From assembly GCA_020853575.1 (NCBI GenBank), contig JADYYP010000045.1:62001-126000 (forward strand): 64,000 nucleotides of DNA. The letters run 5' to 3'. A model generated the notes under the pieces. That model ran no database searches and was not told the origin of the DNA. It worked only from the letters and a program-made list of their open reading frames with translations. Made by a program: the position numbers and the translations under genes. Positions 20,801 through 28,162 of the stretch are shown piece after piece. This stretch comes from Planctomycetota bacterium (GTDB lineage: Bacteria > Planctomycetota > UBA1135 > GCA-002686595). The first letter of the stretch is position 1. Each line of letters starts with the position of its first letter.

Positions 20801-20987
20801 AACGCCGGCGCCAGATCTCGGGATCCTCGTCTTCCTCGGGCAGGAACAGGATCTGTCCCTCTTGGACGCCGAGCCGCGCACACAGACCACTGCCGCGCAG
20901 CGTGAGCACGCCCTCTCTACCGCCTCGCGCCAGGCCCTGGAGCAATTCTCCGAGACCCAGACCGGCGACGTCGCCTTGGAAACTCAT
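17820..20987 (-). CDS. Large DUF4388 - TM - coiled coil - PEGA - beta-propeller protein
   Basis: 1055 residues from ATG 20987; the frame is open upstream, but that part runs over the MobA-like gene and is not coding. Residues about 1-150 are a DUF4388 (PATAN) domain: FQGDVAGLGLGELLQGLARG and LTLRGSGLCARLGVQEGQIL, a domain linked to two-component and gliding regulation in delta-proteobacteria and cyanobacteria. A helical region follows to about 460, then one TM helix (NSVAVLATALAVSIVAVVKV, about 466-486) preceded by basic residues, which puts the N-terminus inside. Beyond it lie a long helical region (about 490-760), a PEGA-type domain (IDSNPPGARVRFSDGSSRTT, about 766-840) and PQQ-like propeller repeats to the end. 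It looks like a trans-envelope sensor or scaffold. The precise role is unknown. Confidence 0.7.
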   Translation of the reverse strand: MSFQGDVAGLGLGELLQGLARGGREGVLTLRGSGLCARLGVQEGQILFLPEEDEDPEIWRRRCERAWVTDPDQRIDALRMREIAYAVRLEAMFRLLDCEGVHFRFEPGPLPDLTIPVQRARAAPTGPEEPLARMETGATLDVLTPIACPPVSVEFILLEYARLCDELGAHPQAKELSEHFIPRLMAEAAPHRSFERLWQECDGVSNVAEISDRLGWPLRQVRGALVDLFQRGVLRFADAREQLTLAQRELNAGRISRAASRVAGWCQLAPPGTLDAGDLQLLLAEWAKGKLPAALASMETADARTFLRRIDGAHPDPTSAIARWNELRKHHRHDAICELRTLHWQHRSQVESDFPSMTDMLRIARKFQELGHPWRAGLVLRAAASRGPETTAVRMEIGQRMCSVGLVDEGVGWVVEACRTLILGGTPDRALAPLRQLTQLAPAHREVKALLAVAHGKSVTGKRTRRNSVAVLATALAVSIVAVVKVRIDQDYDARLAEVNERLAEPTIALQLLEQNFGDSLAAEIVSLRGQLEERIRNRQLTDRAEWIARFQECQLECTSGDPVLGLRNALALPPAPDAPSIDGEQLPKLSSLLAGLMARFEQTVAEWADPSVDAPEAAHAEQRLARLIQELRSVLASAKETPELLEFRTRMESLALTLGTRSELRATAREKRLRAQNVEKQDSLLAAARAHASAGDLARSVEVYAELAAVPGSEKLMKILEREVNAVREHHRAVIEARELAAAGQHARALERLAEACPRPSEHLLPCRIDSNPPGARVRFSDGSSRTTPFVLETSPGERTQLVFEHDACDSVQLTIAEPADQMVMLSRTPTAWWHTSARVESMPVSVDDHHVVCDREGKLARIDSKGAVTWTQKLNSLGGIARTPVFLPRRAGSLLIVTEDGSAWILDTSDGRVEGPWNAGHPPIAGPEPMSNGVRARFQNGHELTWTTRIKPESDALLDKDAPLAPTRGHDAGLVVIRRSANEATALASPWTAHEVQVLAENFAVRRPKTTEVLFSVRRVDEWNYVAWEAPTARAPRGKLWISDGAGLRAYDL

Positions 20988-21040
20988 GGGGAGATCGGGC
21001 CGTGTATCGGTCCCTTGCCGCGCCGATCTCCACAGGATCT

Positions 21041-21625
21041 TCAGGCAAATCGAGAGCGCAGTCGGGCCAGATCGGCGGCGCTGTCGAGATCGTCGAGCAC
21101 CGCGTCGTCGTCGACCGCGACGTCGAAGCGCTCGCGCGCTCGCGAGCGCAGCTCGCGCAACGAGGAACTTCCTTCCAGCGTCGCGGCCAGCGCACGGCCC
21201 ACCACGATGGGATGCCCGTGGCGCCCGGAAGCGGCGTGTCGGGGCGCGAGCCAGCCCCAAGGCGGCGCTCCGCGTTCCGTCCAAGCTCGCGCCAGGGACG
21301 CGAACACCTCGGGGCGGACGAGCGGAACGTCGACTGGGGAAATGCACAGGTCGCGCTCGGGGCAGTGCGAGCGGGCCAGCACGACAGCGCTGCTGCGACC
21401 GGCGGCCCAGGCGTCGTTGGTCAGGAACTCGCAGGGCTCCAGGGCGAGCGCGGCGCGGATCTCGGCGGCGTGCGCTCCGACGACGACGAGTGGGCGAGCG
21501 TCGACGACGCGCGCCGCGAGCAGCAGGTGCTCGAGGGCTGTCCGCGGTCCGATGCGTGCCAGTGCCTTGGGCTCGCCCAGGCGGCTGCTCGCACCCGCGG
21601 CGAGGATCACGACGCGCGGCTTCAC
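21041..21625 (-). CDS. MobA/MocA-like nucleotidyltransferase
   Basis: 194 residues from GTG 21625, which overlaps the stop of the ThiF-like gene (GTGA). NTP-transferase (GT-A-like) fold with the signature loop VVILAAGASSRLGEPKAL (5-22), the metal-binding region ISPVDVPLVRPEVF, and a GHPIVV segment near the acceptor site. This matches MobA/MocA enzymes that add GMP or CMP to molybdopterin-Mo. Similar stand-alone proteins also act on other substrates, so the cofactor assignment is provisional. The coupled ThiF/MoeB-like gene upstream supports a molybdopterin or sulfur-carrier context, but no moaA-E, moeA or molybdoenzyme is in the window. Confidence 0.75.
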   Translation of the reverse strand: MKPRVVILAAGASSRLGEPKALARIGPRTALEHLLLAARVVDARPLVVVGAHAAEIRAALALEPCEFLTNDAWAAGRSSAVVLARSHCPERDLCISPVDVPLVRPEVFASLARAWTERGAPPWGWLAPRHAASGRHGHPIVVGRALAATLEGSSSLRELRSRARERFDVAVDDDAVLDDLDSAADLARLRSRFA

Positions 21626-22653
21626 GAGCCGAGGATGCGGTCGTAGAGCGAACGAGCGCGGTCGAGCTCGCTCGTGCCCTCGATCAGTGCGCGGCCATCG
21701 GGAAACACGGTGAAGGCCAATTCCTCGACGCGGAACACCAGCAACCCGTCGAGCAGGCGTGCATCGCTCACGAACGGCGCGAGGCTCTGCGCGATGCGCT
21801 CCAAATCGGGCCGTGCGCCAGGAACTCGGGCAGGGCGGATCTGCACGGTGTTCCGGCCGCACAAGGAGATGGCCGAGCCGTGCGGGGAAGCGTCGAGGAA
21901 GGGGAACTCGCGTCGCCCGCAGCACGGACAGTCCGGATCCCGCGTCGCCGGCACGTGGTGCGCCTCGAGCTGCCAGACGTCGAGCTCGATCAACTGCGCT
22001 TGGAACGTCGCGCGACCGTGCGCATCGGATCCGAGCCAGCGGAGCGCGGCTCCGGCCTGCAGCGCGGCGATCGCGGACACCGCCGGCAACAGGACTCCGG
22101 CGCTGTCGCACGTCGGGAGTGATCCAGGTGGCGCGGGGTCCGGGAAGATGCAGCGCAAGCACGCTCCGGCACCGGGGATCACGGGCATCACCAGCCCCGA
22201 GGCGCCGACGACTCCGCCGTAGATCCACGGCACACCGCGATCGATCGCGAAATCGTTGATCAGGTAGCGCGTCGCCAGATTGTCGGTGCCATCGAGCACG
22301 AGCTCGCAGCCCTGCGCGAGCTCGGCCAGGTTGTCGCTGTCGAGATGTAAAGCGTGCGCTTCCACGCGCGTCGGCCCTCCGATGCGCGCCAGACTCTCCG
22401 CCGCGGCCTGGACCTTGGCATGGCCGAGATGGCGCTCCTCGAACAGCACCTGTCGCGGCAGGTTGGAAAGCTCGACGACGTCGCGGTCGACCAGCACCAC
22501 GCGCCCGATGCCGCTGCGGACCAGCGTCATCGCCAGCGACCCGCCCAGGGCGCCGCAGCCCACGATCAGGACCGACGAACGCTCGAGTCGCTCTTGACCA
22601 CCGGCTCCCAGCGCGGCGAAGCGCACTTGGCGGTCGAAGCGCGGGCTGGTCAC
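21622..22653 (-). CDS. ThiF/MoeB/HesA-type adenylyltransferase
   Basis: 343 residues from GTG 22653, overlapping the stop of the zinc-ribbon gene. E1-like enzyme that adenylates the C-terminal glycine of a ubiquitin-fold sulfur carrier (MoaD, ThiS or similar). Residues: GCGALGG (32-38) of the nucleotide loop, DRDVVELSNLPRQVLF (56-71) with the conserved Asn-Leu-x-Arg-Gln, DGTDN (121-125), zinc ligands CLRC (165-168) and CPCC (242-245), and a catalytic-type Cys C182. A C-terminal extension of about 90 residues begins near CGRNTVQIRPARV and is predicted beta-alpha; this addition is common in MoeB-like proteins outside Escherichia coli, but its task is unclear. No sulfur carrier gene is visible nearby. 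Confidence 0.88.
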   Translation of the reverse strand: MTSPRFDRQVRFAALGAGGQERLERSSVLIVGCGALGGSLAMTLVRSGIGRVVLVDRDVVELSNLPRQVLFEERHLGHAKVQAAAESLARIGGPTRVEAHALHLDSDNLAELAQGCELVLDGTDNLATRYLINDFAIDRGVPWIYGGVVGASGLVMPVIPGAGACLRCIFPDPAPPGSLPTCDSAGVLLPAVSAIAALQAGAALRWLGSDAHGRATFQAQLIELDVWQLEAHHVPATRDPDCPCCGRREFPFLDASPHGSAISLCGRNTVQIRPARVPGARPDLERIAQSLAPFVSDARLLDGLLVFRVEELAFTVFPDGRALIEGTSELDRARSLYDRILGS

Positions 22654-23039
22654 GCGAAAGCTCCGAATGCGAACAAGGCGACCAGCACGGCGGCGAGCAG
22701 CGCCACGAACCCGAGCGCGATCCACGGTGCCAGCGCGCGCAGGTCGCTGCGCGGGGGATCGTTGATCTCGACCCAGTTGAAGTAGCGCTTGACGTTTTCC
22801 TCGAGCACGGCCCCGCAGTGCGGGCAGCGATCGAGCGGCGGACCAAAGGGAACGACGCCCGCGCACTCCATGCAGTAGAAGTTGCGCTCCGCTCCGCCGC
22901 TGGCGACACCCGGAGCCTTGGAGCGCTCACGGTAGTACGCCAGCGCCTCCTGGTTCATGTCGCCGCGCGCGCGCGACCAATGGTGCTCGCTGATGTTGCC
23001 GAAGCTCTTCGGCGCAGCGTCGTGCTCGTCGGGCGCCAT
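22650..23039 (-). CDS. Zinc-ribbon membrane protein
   Basis: 129 residues. The middle holds a zinc ribbon, FYCMECAG and later RCPHCGAV (CxxC...CxxC), and the C-terminus is a single TM helix (LAPWIALGFVALLAAVLVAL). The N-terminal 50 residues are charged and carry NISEHHWSRARGDMNQEALAYY. The ribbon would face the cytoplasm if the tail is a C-terminal anchor. The gene overlaps ThiF by four bases and is probably its first co-transcribed partner. Function unknown; small ribbons like this can hold a metal or recruit another protein. Confidence 0.7.
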   Translation of the reverse strand: MAPDEHDAAPKSFGNISEHHWSRARGDMNQEALAYYRERSKAPGVASGGAERNFYCMECAGVVPFGPPLDRCPHCGAVLEENVKRYFNWVEINDPPRSDLRALAPWIALGFVALLAAVLVALFAFGAFA

Positions 23040-23060
23040 GCCCGAGTAGGGTAGCGCCGG

Positions 23061-23825
23061 CTAAAGGCCGAGCTGCAACCCGAAGTAGGGACCGTCGAAG
23101 GTCAAGTCGGCGTGCACGTCGTCGGTGTCGTCGGCGTAGTCGACCTCCAGGTCGATCTGGCGCCAACCCAGCACCACGGAACCGCTCAATCCTCCGTGCT
23201 CTCCGAGGAAGGCGAGCTTGGCGTTGACGTCGATCTCGAGATACGTCGCCTCGTCTCCGTCGACGTCCGCGGTGAGGCCCGCGACCAGCGCTTCGGCGTC
23301 GAGCAGCCAAAACCGCCCGCCCAAGCGCGCGGCCAGGAGCGGCACCGGGAGCGACTCGTCGACCTCTTCGGTGACCACTCCCAAGTTGTCGGTGACCGAG
23401 GCCTCGATGTCGACCACGGTCACGCCCAGGCCCAGGCCGAACTCGACGAAATCCGTGGGCACCATGTCGAAGGTGATCACTCCACGGTGCAAGGCCAGGT
23501 CGAGCTCGGATTCGACCGCCGTCGAGGCGCTGATGCCACCGAAGTCCGCGGACAGGATCCCGTCGCCGTCCCAACTCGAAGCCTGCGTCGAAAGCGTCAG
23601 GTGTGGCGATCCGAACTTGAGGTCGAAGCGCGCGCCGACGGTACTGGCGTCGTCGTCCAAGCCCAGGTCGCCGGCGCTGTTCTCGGAAGTCGCAGGAGAC
23701 CCCACACTGTCGATCTGGATCTTGCCCTCGGGCGTGAACGGTCCGTAGTTCGCCTGAAGGGTCAGCTGCGGAGCGGCGCAGGCGCCGAGCAGAGCGAGCG
23801 CCAGGGACGGGATGAGTCGGTTCAT
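23061..23825 (-). CDS. Outer-membrane-like beta-barrel lipoprotein
   Basis: 254 residues from ATG 23825. MNRLIPSLALALLGAC is a lipoprotein signal with lipobox LGAC. The mature protein alternates hydrophobic and polar residues in strand-like runs (TLQANYGPF, ARFDLKFGSPHLTLST, FVEFGLGLGVTVVDIEAS, KLAFLGEHGGLSGSVVLGWR) and finishes GPYFGLQLGL, as expected for an outer-membrane beta-barrel or porin-like protein of about ten strands. It is Asp-rich and has no catalytic motif. A role in the outer membrane is inferred; ligand unknown. It lies just downstream, same strand, of nothing obvious and upstream of the zinc-ribbon gene. Confidence 0.65.
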   Translation of the reverse strand: MNRLIPSLALALLGACAAPQLTLQANYGPFTPEGKIQIDSVGSPATSENSAGDLGLDDDASTVGARFDLKFGSPHLTLSTQASSWDGDGILSADFGGISASTAVESELDLALHRGVITFDMVPTDFVEFGLGLGVTVVDIEASVTDNLGVVTEEVDESLPVPLLAARLGGRFWLLDAEALVAGLTADVDGDEATYLEIDVNAKLAFLGEHGGLSGSVVLGWRQIDLEVDYADDTDDVHADLTFDGPYFGLQLGL

Positions 23826-23948
23826 CGTGGACGGTGCGCCGAAGCGCGAAAGAAGCTGGGGAACGGGAAAGGTCGGCGAGCGGTGCGCCGATTGGCTGCT
23901 TGTACCGTTCGACCGACCCCGCGCTCCACTGGAGTCCGAGCCGCTGCG

Positions 23949-24362
23949 ATGAATCTGCGAGTCCACGAGTTGACGCCCGCGCCGCGCGTGGTGGGGCCCG
24001 GGCGGCGCGAGCGCGCCTACTTGGAGCGCACGGCGGAGCTGGAGCGCGCCCAGGCCGAAGCCGCGCGCGCGCTCGAACGGTTGACCCGCGAGCTGGACAT
24101 CGCCGAGCGCATCGAGCGAGGGTCGGCGCGGCTGGTCGATCGCCTCGAGGCCGCAGTGGCCGGCGAACGCGAGCTCAAGCTGCGCGCCGAGGAGGCTCAA
24201 AAGCGCTTGCTCTTGGCGCTGGGAGCGGTGCAACGGGACAACCAGGCCTTGCGCTCCGAAGTGGCGCGCCTGGAGGCCCGCGCGCGCGCCTTGCCCGAGC
24301 CGCTCGCGCGGCCCCGCGGGCTGGCGCGCTTGTTCAGCAGACGAAGTGCTCCGCGCGCTTGA
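23949..24362 (+). CDS. Small coiled-coil protein
   Basis: 137 residues from ATG 23949. After an N-terminal 20-residue segment (NLRVHELTPAPRVVGPGRRE) the protein is one long charged coiled coil (RAYLERTAELERAQAEAARA, then LKLRAEEAQKRLLLALGAVQ) ending in a basic tail (LARLFSRRSAPRA). No domain is recognised. The composition fits the genome bias and the high third-position G+C supports coding. It ends 91 bp upstream of tRNA-His. A structural or adapter role is possible but not shown. Confidence 0.55.
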   Translation: MNLRVHELTPAPRVVGPGRRERAYLERTAELERAQAEAARALERLTRELDIAERIERGSARLVDRLEAAVAGERELKLRAEEAQKRLLLALGAVQRDNQALRSEVARLEARARALPEPLARPRGLARLFSRRSAPRA

Positions 24363-24453
24363 CAAGTCGCGCCGCGCTGCCGATCCTTTCCGCCCCTTCG
24401 CGTGTCAAAGCGCGGAGCGCGTCGCGGACCCCAAGACAACGCGCGACGGATTG

Positions 24454-24530
24454 GTGGGCGTAGCTCAGTCGGTTAGAGCACGAGGTTGTGGTCCTCGGGG
24501 TCGGGGGTTCGAGTCCCCTCGCTCACCCCA
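24454..24530 (+). tRNA. tRNA-His (anticodon GTG)
   Basis: A complete cloverleaf: acceptor GTGGGCG pairs with CGCTCAC, D arm GCTC/GAGC, anticodon stem CGAGG/CCTCG with loop TTGTGGT (anticodon GTG), and T arm GGGGG TTCGAGT CCCCT. The discriminator is C73 and CCA is encoded (24528-24530). The base just before the acceptor (24453) is G, giving the G-1:C73 pair that identifies histidine tRNA. Confidence 0.95.
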
Positions 24531-24614
24531 CTTCGCGCCGGCGCGGCCCAAGGGCCCGCAGACGCTGGCGCCGCGGCGCGGAAGATCCCGCGGCCTGCGC
24601 GCTGCCCCGGTGAG

Positions 24615-24662
24615 GCGCGGCTTCTCTGGCGCGGCTTCTCTGGCGCGGCTTCTCTGGCGCGG
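24615..24662. repeat. 14-bp tandem repeat, 3.4 copies
   Basis: The unit GCGCGGCTTCTCTG is repeated three times exactly plus six bases, in the 299-base gene-free gap between tRNA-His and cheA. No ORF of note covers it. Nothing else was recognised in this gap besides the cheA ribosome binding site. Confidence 0.85.
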
Positions 24663-24829
24663 GACGCGCGGCGCGAGAGCGACGGATTCCGACGCGCCGG
24701 CTCAAGCAGCTTTTTCTGCGCGGTCGAAAGGCCCGCCGGTGGCGACTCGCCCCGTGCGCCCCCCGCGCGGTGAGCCCCAAGGCCGCTTCAGTCCGCAGAG
24801 CTCCGGTCCCGCCGGAGGCAAGGTTCGCG

Positions 24830-27178
24830 ATGGGTGACATGGATGATGTCGTCGCTGAGTTTTTGGTCGAGAGCTACGAGAACCTCGATCGACTCGACAG
24901 CGATCTGCTGGCGCTCGAGAGCAATCCCCAGGCGCGCGAGATGCTCGCCAGCATTTTCCGCACGATCCACACGATCAAGGGCACGTGTGGATTCCTCGGC
25001 TTCGGCCGCTTGGAGTCGCTGACCCACGTGGGAGAGAGCCTGCTGTCGCTCTTGCGCGACGGGAAGCTCGGGATGGACGCGAACATCACCAGCGCATTGC
25101 TCGCGCTGGTGGACGCCACGCGCCGCATGCTCTCGAACATCGAGAAGAGCGGCGCCGAAGGCGAGGAGGAGTTCGCCGAGCTCAAGGCGACCCTCACGCG
25201 CCTGCAGGGCGGACTCGCGCCCGCTCCCAAGAAGCCAGGCGCAGGTGCGCCGTCCAACGCCGCGGCCGCGGCGAGCGCGCCTCCCGCTTCCGCGCCGATG
25301 CCCGCGCCCGCGCCGACGCCAAGTGCGGCCGCGAGCCCGGCGCCGAGCGCAGCAGCGCTCCCGACCGCCGCCGCGCCCGCGTCATCCGCGAGCGCGTCAG
25401 CCGACAACTCCTCCGCCGCCGCGCCAGCACCCAAAGCCGCGTCCGCTGCTTCGAACGCCAAGAGCGAAGAGCGCGCAGCCAAGTCGGGAGGCGGCGACCA
25501 CAGCATCGCGGACAACTCGATCCGCGTCGACGTCGGGCAGCTCGACAAGTTGATGAACCTGGTCGGCGAGCTCGTCTTGGCGCGCAATCAGGTCCTGCAG
25601 TTCAACGCCAGCACGAACGACAACGGCTTCCTGGCGACGACGCAGCGGCTCAACCTGATCACGACCGAGCTGCAAGAGAGCATCATGAAGACGCGCATGC
25701 AGCCGATCTCCACGGTGTGGAGCAAGCTACCGCGCGTGGTGCGAGACCTGGCTCAGACGTTGGGCAAGAAGATCCGCGTCGAGATGGAGGGCAAGGAGAC
25801 CGAGCTCGACAAGACGATCCTCGAGGCCATCAAGGATCCGCTGACGCACATCGTGCGCAATTCGTGCGATCACGGCATCGAGTCTCCCGACGTGCGTTCG
25901 CAACGCGGCAAGGACCCCGAGGGAGTCCTGCGGCTGCGCGCCTTCCACGAGGGCGGCCAAGTGATCATCGAGATCGACGACGACGGCGGAGGCGTGGACG
26001 TCGAGCGCGTCAAGCGCAAGGCGCTCTCCAACGGCCTGATCTCGCAGGAACAGGCGGCGCGCATGTCCGAGCGCGAGTCCTGCGGGCTGATCTTCGCCGC
26101 CGGGCTGTCGACGGCCAGCAACGTGACCAACGTCAGCGGCCGCGGCGTCGGCATGGACGTGGTGAAGTCCAACATCGAGAAGATCGGCGGGCAGGTCGAC
26201 CTGCAGAACCGCTTCCTCGAGGGCTTGACCATCCGCATCAAGATCCCGCTGACCCTGGCGATCATCCCGGCGCTGATCGTGGTCACGGGCAATGAGCGCT
26301 TCGCGATCCCCCAGGTGTCCTTGCTCGAGCTGGTGCGCCTGGAAGGCGAGCTGGCGGCTTCGAGCATCGAGTACATCGAGGGCGCGCCGGTGTACCGCCT
26401 GCGCGGTCATCTCCTGCCGTTGGTGTTCTTGGACGCCGAGCTCAAGCTCGCGGGCAAGAAGTCCGCGGACGAAGCGATCAACATCGTCGTCCTGCAAGCC
26501 GACGAGCGCCAGTTCGGCCTGGTCGTCGAGCGTATCTGCGACACCGAGGAGATCGTGGTCAAGCCGCTGGGCAAGTTGCTCAAGGGGCTGTCGGTGTTCG
26601 CTGGCGCAACCATCATGGGGGACGGCCACGTGGCGTTGATCCTCGACGTGATGGGCATCGCTCAACGCTCGCGTGTCATCTCCGAGGTGCGCGAGCACAC
26701 CGGACTGTCGGCCGACTCCAACGAGACCGCCAAGGCCAACGAGAAGCGCCGGCTGCTCCTGTTCCAAGTCGGCAGCGACCTGCGCATGGCGGCGCCGCTC
26801 GAGGAAGCCGCGCGGCTCGAGGAATTCCCGCTCGAGCAGATCGAGACCTCGGGCTCCAACCAGGTCGTGCAGTACCGCGACGACATCCTGCCCTTGATCC
26901 CGCTGGCGGACGTCTTCGGTCGCGCCTCGACGCGCACCGCGGACGATCCGAGCCCCTTGCAGGTGGTCGTCGCACGCTGTGGGGGGCGCTCCTACGGACT
27001 GGTCGTCGATCGCATCGTCGACATCGTCGAGCAAGAGCTCGTCGTCCAGCGCCGCATGCAGCGCGAGGGTCTCCAGGGCACTGCCGTGATCGCCGGCAAG
27101 GTCACGGATTTGATCGACATTCCTGCGGTCTTGCGGCGCTTCGAGCCCGCGGCGGAGAGCTCCGAGGTCCTGGCCTAG
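24830..27178 (+). CDS. cheA: Chemotaxis histidine kinase CheA with two CheW-like domains
   Basis: 782 residues from ATG 24830, chosen because GGAGG lies 11 bases upstream and the Hpt domain begins there. Domains in order: Hpt (1-110) with phospho-accepting H47 in FRTIHTIKG; a roughly 90-residue Ala/Pro linker in place of a clear P2 (CheY-binding) domain; dimerisation (IRVDVGQLDKLMNLVGEL, about 226); HATPase with N box HIVRNSCDHGIE (about 340), DDGGGVD and GRGVGMDV; then two CheW-type SH3 modules, the first at about 475-620 and the second at about 640-775 (RRLLLFQVGSDLRMAAPLEE). The duplication of the receptor-coupling domain is unusual. Histidine kinase of the chemosensory array, first gene of a cheAWYBR cluster. 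Confidence 0.95.
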   Translation: MGDMDDVVAEFLVESYENLDRLDSDLLALESNPQAREMLASIFRTIHTIKGTCGFLGFGRLESLTHVGESLLSLLRDGKLGMDANITSALLALVDATRRMLSNIEKSGAEGEEEFAELKATLTRLQGGLAPAPKKPGAGAPSNAAAAASAPPASAPMPAPAPTPSAAASPAPSAAALPTAAAPASSASASADNSSAAAPAPKAASAASNAKSEERAAKSGGGDHSIADNSIRVDVGQLDKLMNLVGELVLARNQVLQFNASTNDNGFLATTQRLNLITTELQESIMKTRMQPISTVWSKLPRVVRDLAQTLGKKIRVEMEGKETELDKTILEAIKDPLTHIVRNSCDHGIESPDVRSQRGKDPEGVLRLRAFHEGGQVIIEIDDDGGGVDVERVKRKALSNGLISQEQAARMSERESCGLIFAAGLSTASNVTNVSGRGVGMDVVKSNIEKIGGQVDLQNRFLEGLTIRIKIPLTLAIIPALIVVTGNERFAIPQVSLLELVRLEGELAASSIEYIEGAPVYRLRGHLLPLVFLDAELKLAGKKSADEAINIVVLQADERQFGLVVERICDTEEIVVKPLGKLLKGLSVFAGATIMGDGHVALILDVMGIAQRSRVISEVREHTGLSADSNETAKANEKRRLLLFQVGSDLRMAAPLEEAARLEEFPLEQIETSGSNQVVQYRDDILPLIPLADVFGRASTRTADDPSPLQVVVARCGGRSYGLVVDRIVDIVEQELVVQRRMQREGLQGTAVIAGKVTDLIDIPAVLRRFEPAAESSEVLA

Positions 27179-27180
27179 GA

Positions 27181-27630
27181 ATGAGCGCAACCATGGCACA
27201 ACCCCGACAATTCTGCACGTTCCACCTCGATCGCTGCCTGTTCGGCGTCGAGGTCCACAAGGTCCAAGAAGTCATCCGCGACCAGGCCATGACGCCAGTG
27301 CCGCTGGCTCCCGACGTGGTCAGCGGACTGATCAACCTGCGCGGACAGATCGTGACCGCGGTCGATTTGCGCAGGCGCCTGGGACATCCACCGCGCAAGG
27401 ACGACAAGCGTCCGATGAACGTCGTCTTGCGCACCGAGGACGGCGCCGTTTCGTTGCTCGTCGACGAGATCGGTGACGTGGTCGAGGTCGACGAGAGTGG
27501 TCGCGAGCCGCCGCCGGAAAACCTGCGCGGAGTCGGTCGTGAATTGATCACCGGCGTGATCAAGATGGAACGCGGGCTGCTGCTGTTGCTCGACACCGAC
27601 AAGGCACTGGCGATCCCGACCGAGGTCTGA
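27181..27630 (+). CDS. cheW: Coupling protein CheW
   Basis: 149 residues, starting 2 bp after cheA. CheW-type double SH3-like fold: FCTFHLDRCLFGVEVHKVQE, then VVSGLINLRGQIVTAVDLRR (the conserved G-x-I-N-L-R-G motif) and DGAVSLLVDEIGDVVEVDE. CheW links receptor signalling domains to CheA in arrays. The gene is translationally close to cheA and clearly in one operon. A second in-frame ATG (27193) follows the first four codons, so the start could be either. Confidence 0.95.
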   Translation: MSATMAQPRQFCTFHLDRCLFGVEVHKVQEVIRDQAMTPVPLAPDVVSGLINLRGQIVTAVDLRRRLGHPPRKDDKRPMNVVLRTEDGAVSLLVDEIGDVVEVDESGREPPPENLRGVGRELITGVIKMERGLLLLLDTDKALAIPTEV

Positions 27631-27784
27631 TCCCGGCGGTCCGCGCTCGGCGCGTGCACGGAGCTTCTTCCATCGCACGCGCCGATTTCATCGCCGGCGT
27701 TTCAGTCTTGAGCGCGCTGGCCCCGATAGACCTCCAGCCTTCGGCCTCCCCACACCTCCGCCCCGCTTCATCGAGGACCTCACC

Positions 27785-28156
27785 GTGCGAGCGCTCGTCG
27801 TCGACGACTCGGCCGTCATCCGGACCGTACTCACTCGGATCCTGACCAACTTGGGCTTCGAGGTCATTCAGGCCAGCCACGGCAAGGACGCGCTCGACAA
27901 GCTGAAGGGAGTTCCGCTCCCGGACATCGCGCTGGTCGACTGGAACATGCCCGAGATGAACGGCTACGAGTTCATCCGCAGTGTGCGCGAGAGCGCCGAG
28001 TACCGCGACATGCCGCTGATGATGGTGACCACCGAGACCGAGATGGAGCAGGTCGTCAAGGCCCTGGCGGCCGGCGCGAACGAGTACCTGATGAAGCCCT
28101 TCACGCCAGAGATGGTGCAGGAAAAGCTGCAGATCCTGGGGATCTCCGGGAGCTAG
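27785..28156 (+). CDS. cheY: CheY-type response regulator (first)
   Basis: 123 residues, GTG start, a single receiver domain with no output domain. D7-D8, phospho-acceptor D52 (LVDWNMPEMNG), T in MMVTTET and K in LMKPFTP are all present, so it should accept phosphate from CheA. It is 154 bp after cheW; that gap holds no clear promoter that I can name. It resembles the chemotaxis CheY of non-flagellar clusters with a K-P-F-T-P ending. Its output target is unknown because no flagellar motor genes are near. Confidence 0.93.
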   Translation: MRALVVDDSAVIRTVLTRILTNLGFEVIQASHGKDALDKLKGVPLPDIALVDWNMPEMNGYEFIRSVRESAEYRDMPLMMVTTETEMEQVVKALAAGANEYLMKPFTPEMVQEKLQILGISGS

Positions 28157-28162
28157 ACGCGC

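Noticed and set aside
21626..22930. Extension of the MobA-like frame by more than 400 codons upstream
   Set aside because: This part overlaps the ThiF-like gene in another frame and is Arg-rich shadow sequence; the real start is the GTG overlapping the ThiF stop.
24531..24829. Small ORFs over the 14-bp repeat as genes
   Set aside because: Arg/Ala-rich low-complexity translations in all frames, no ribosome site, no family.
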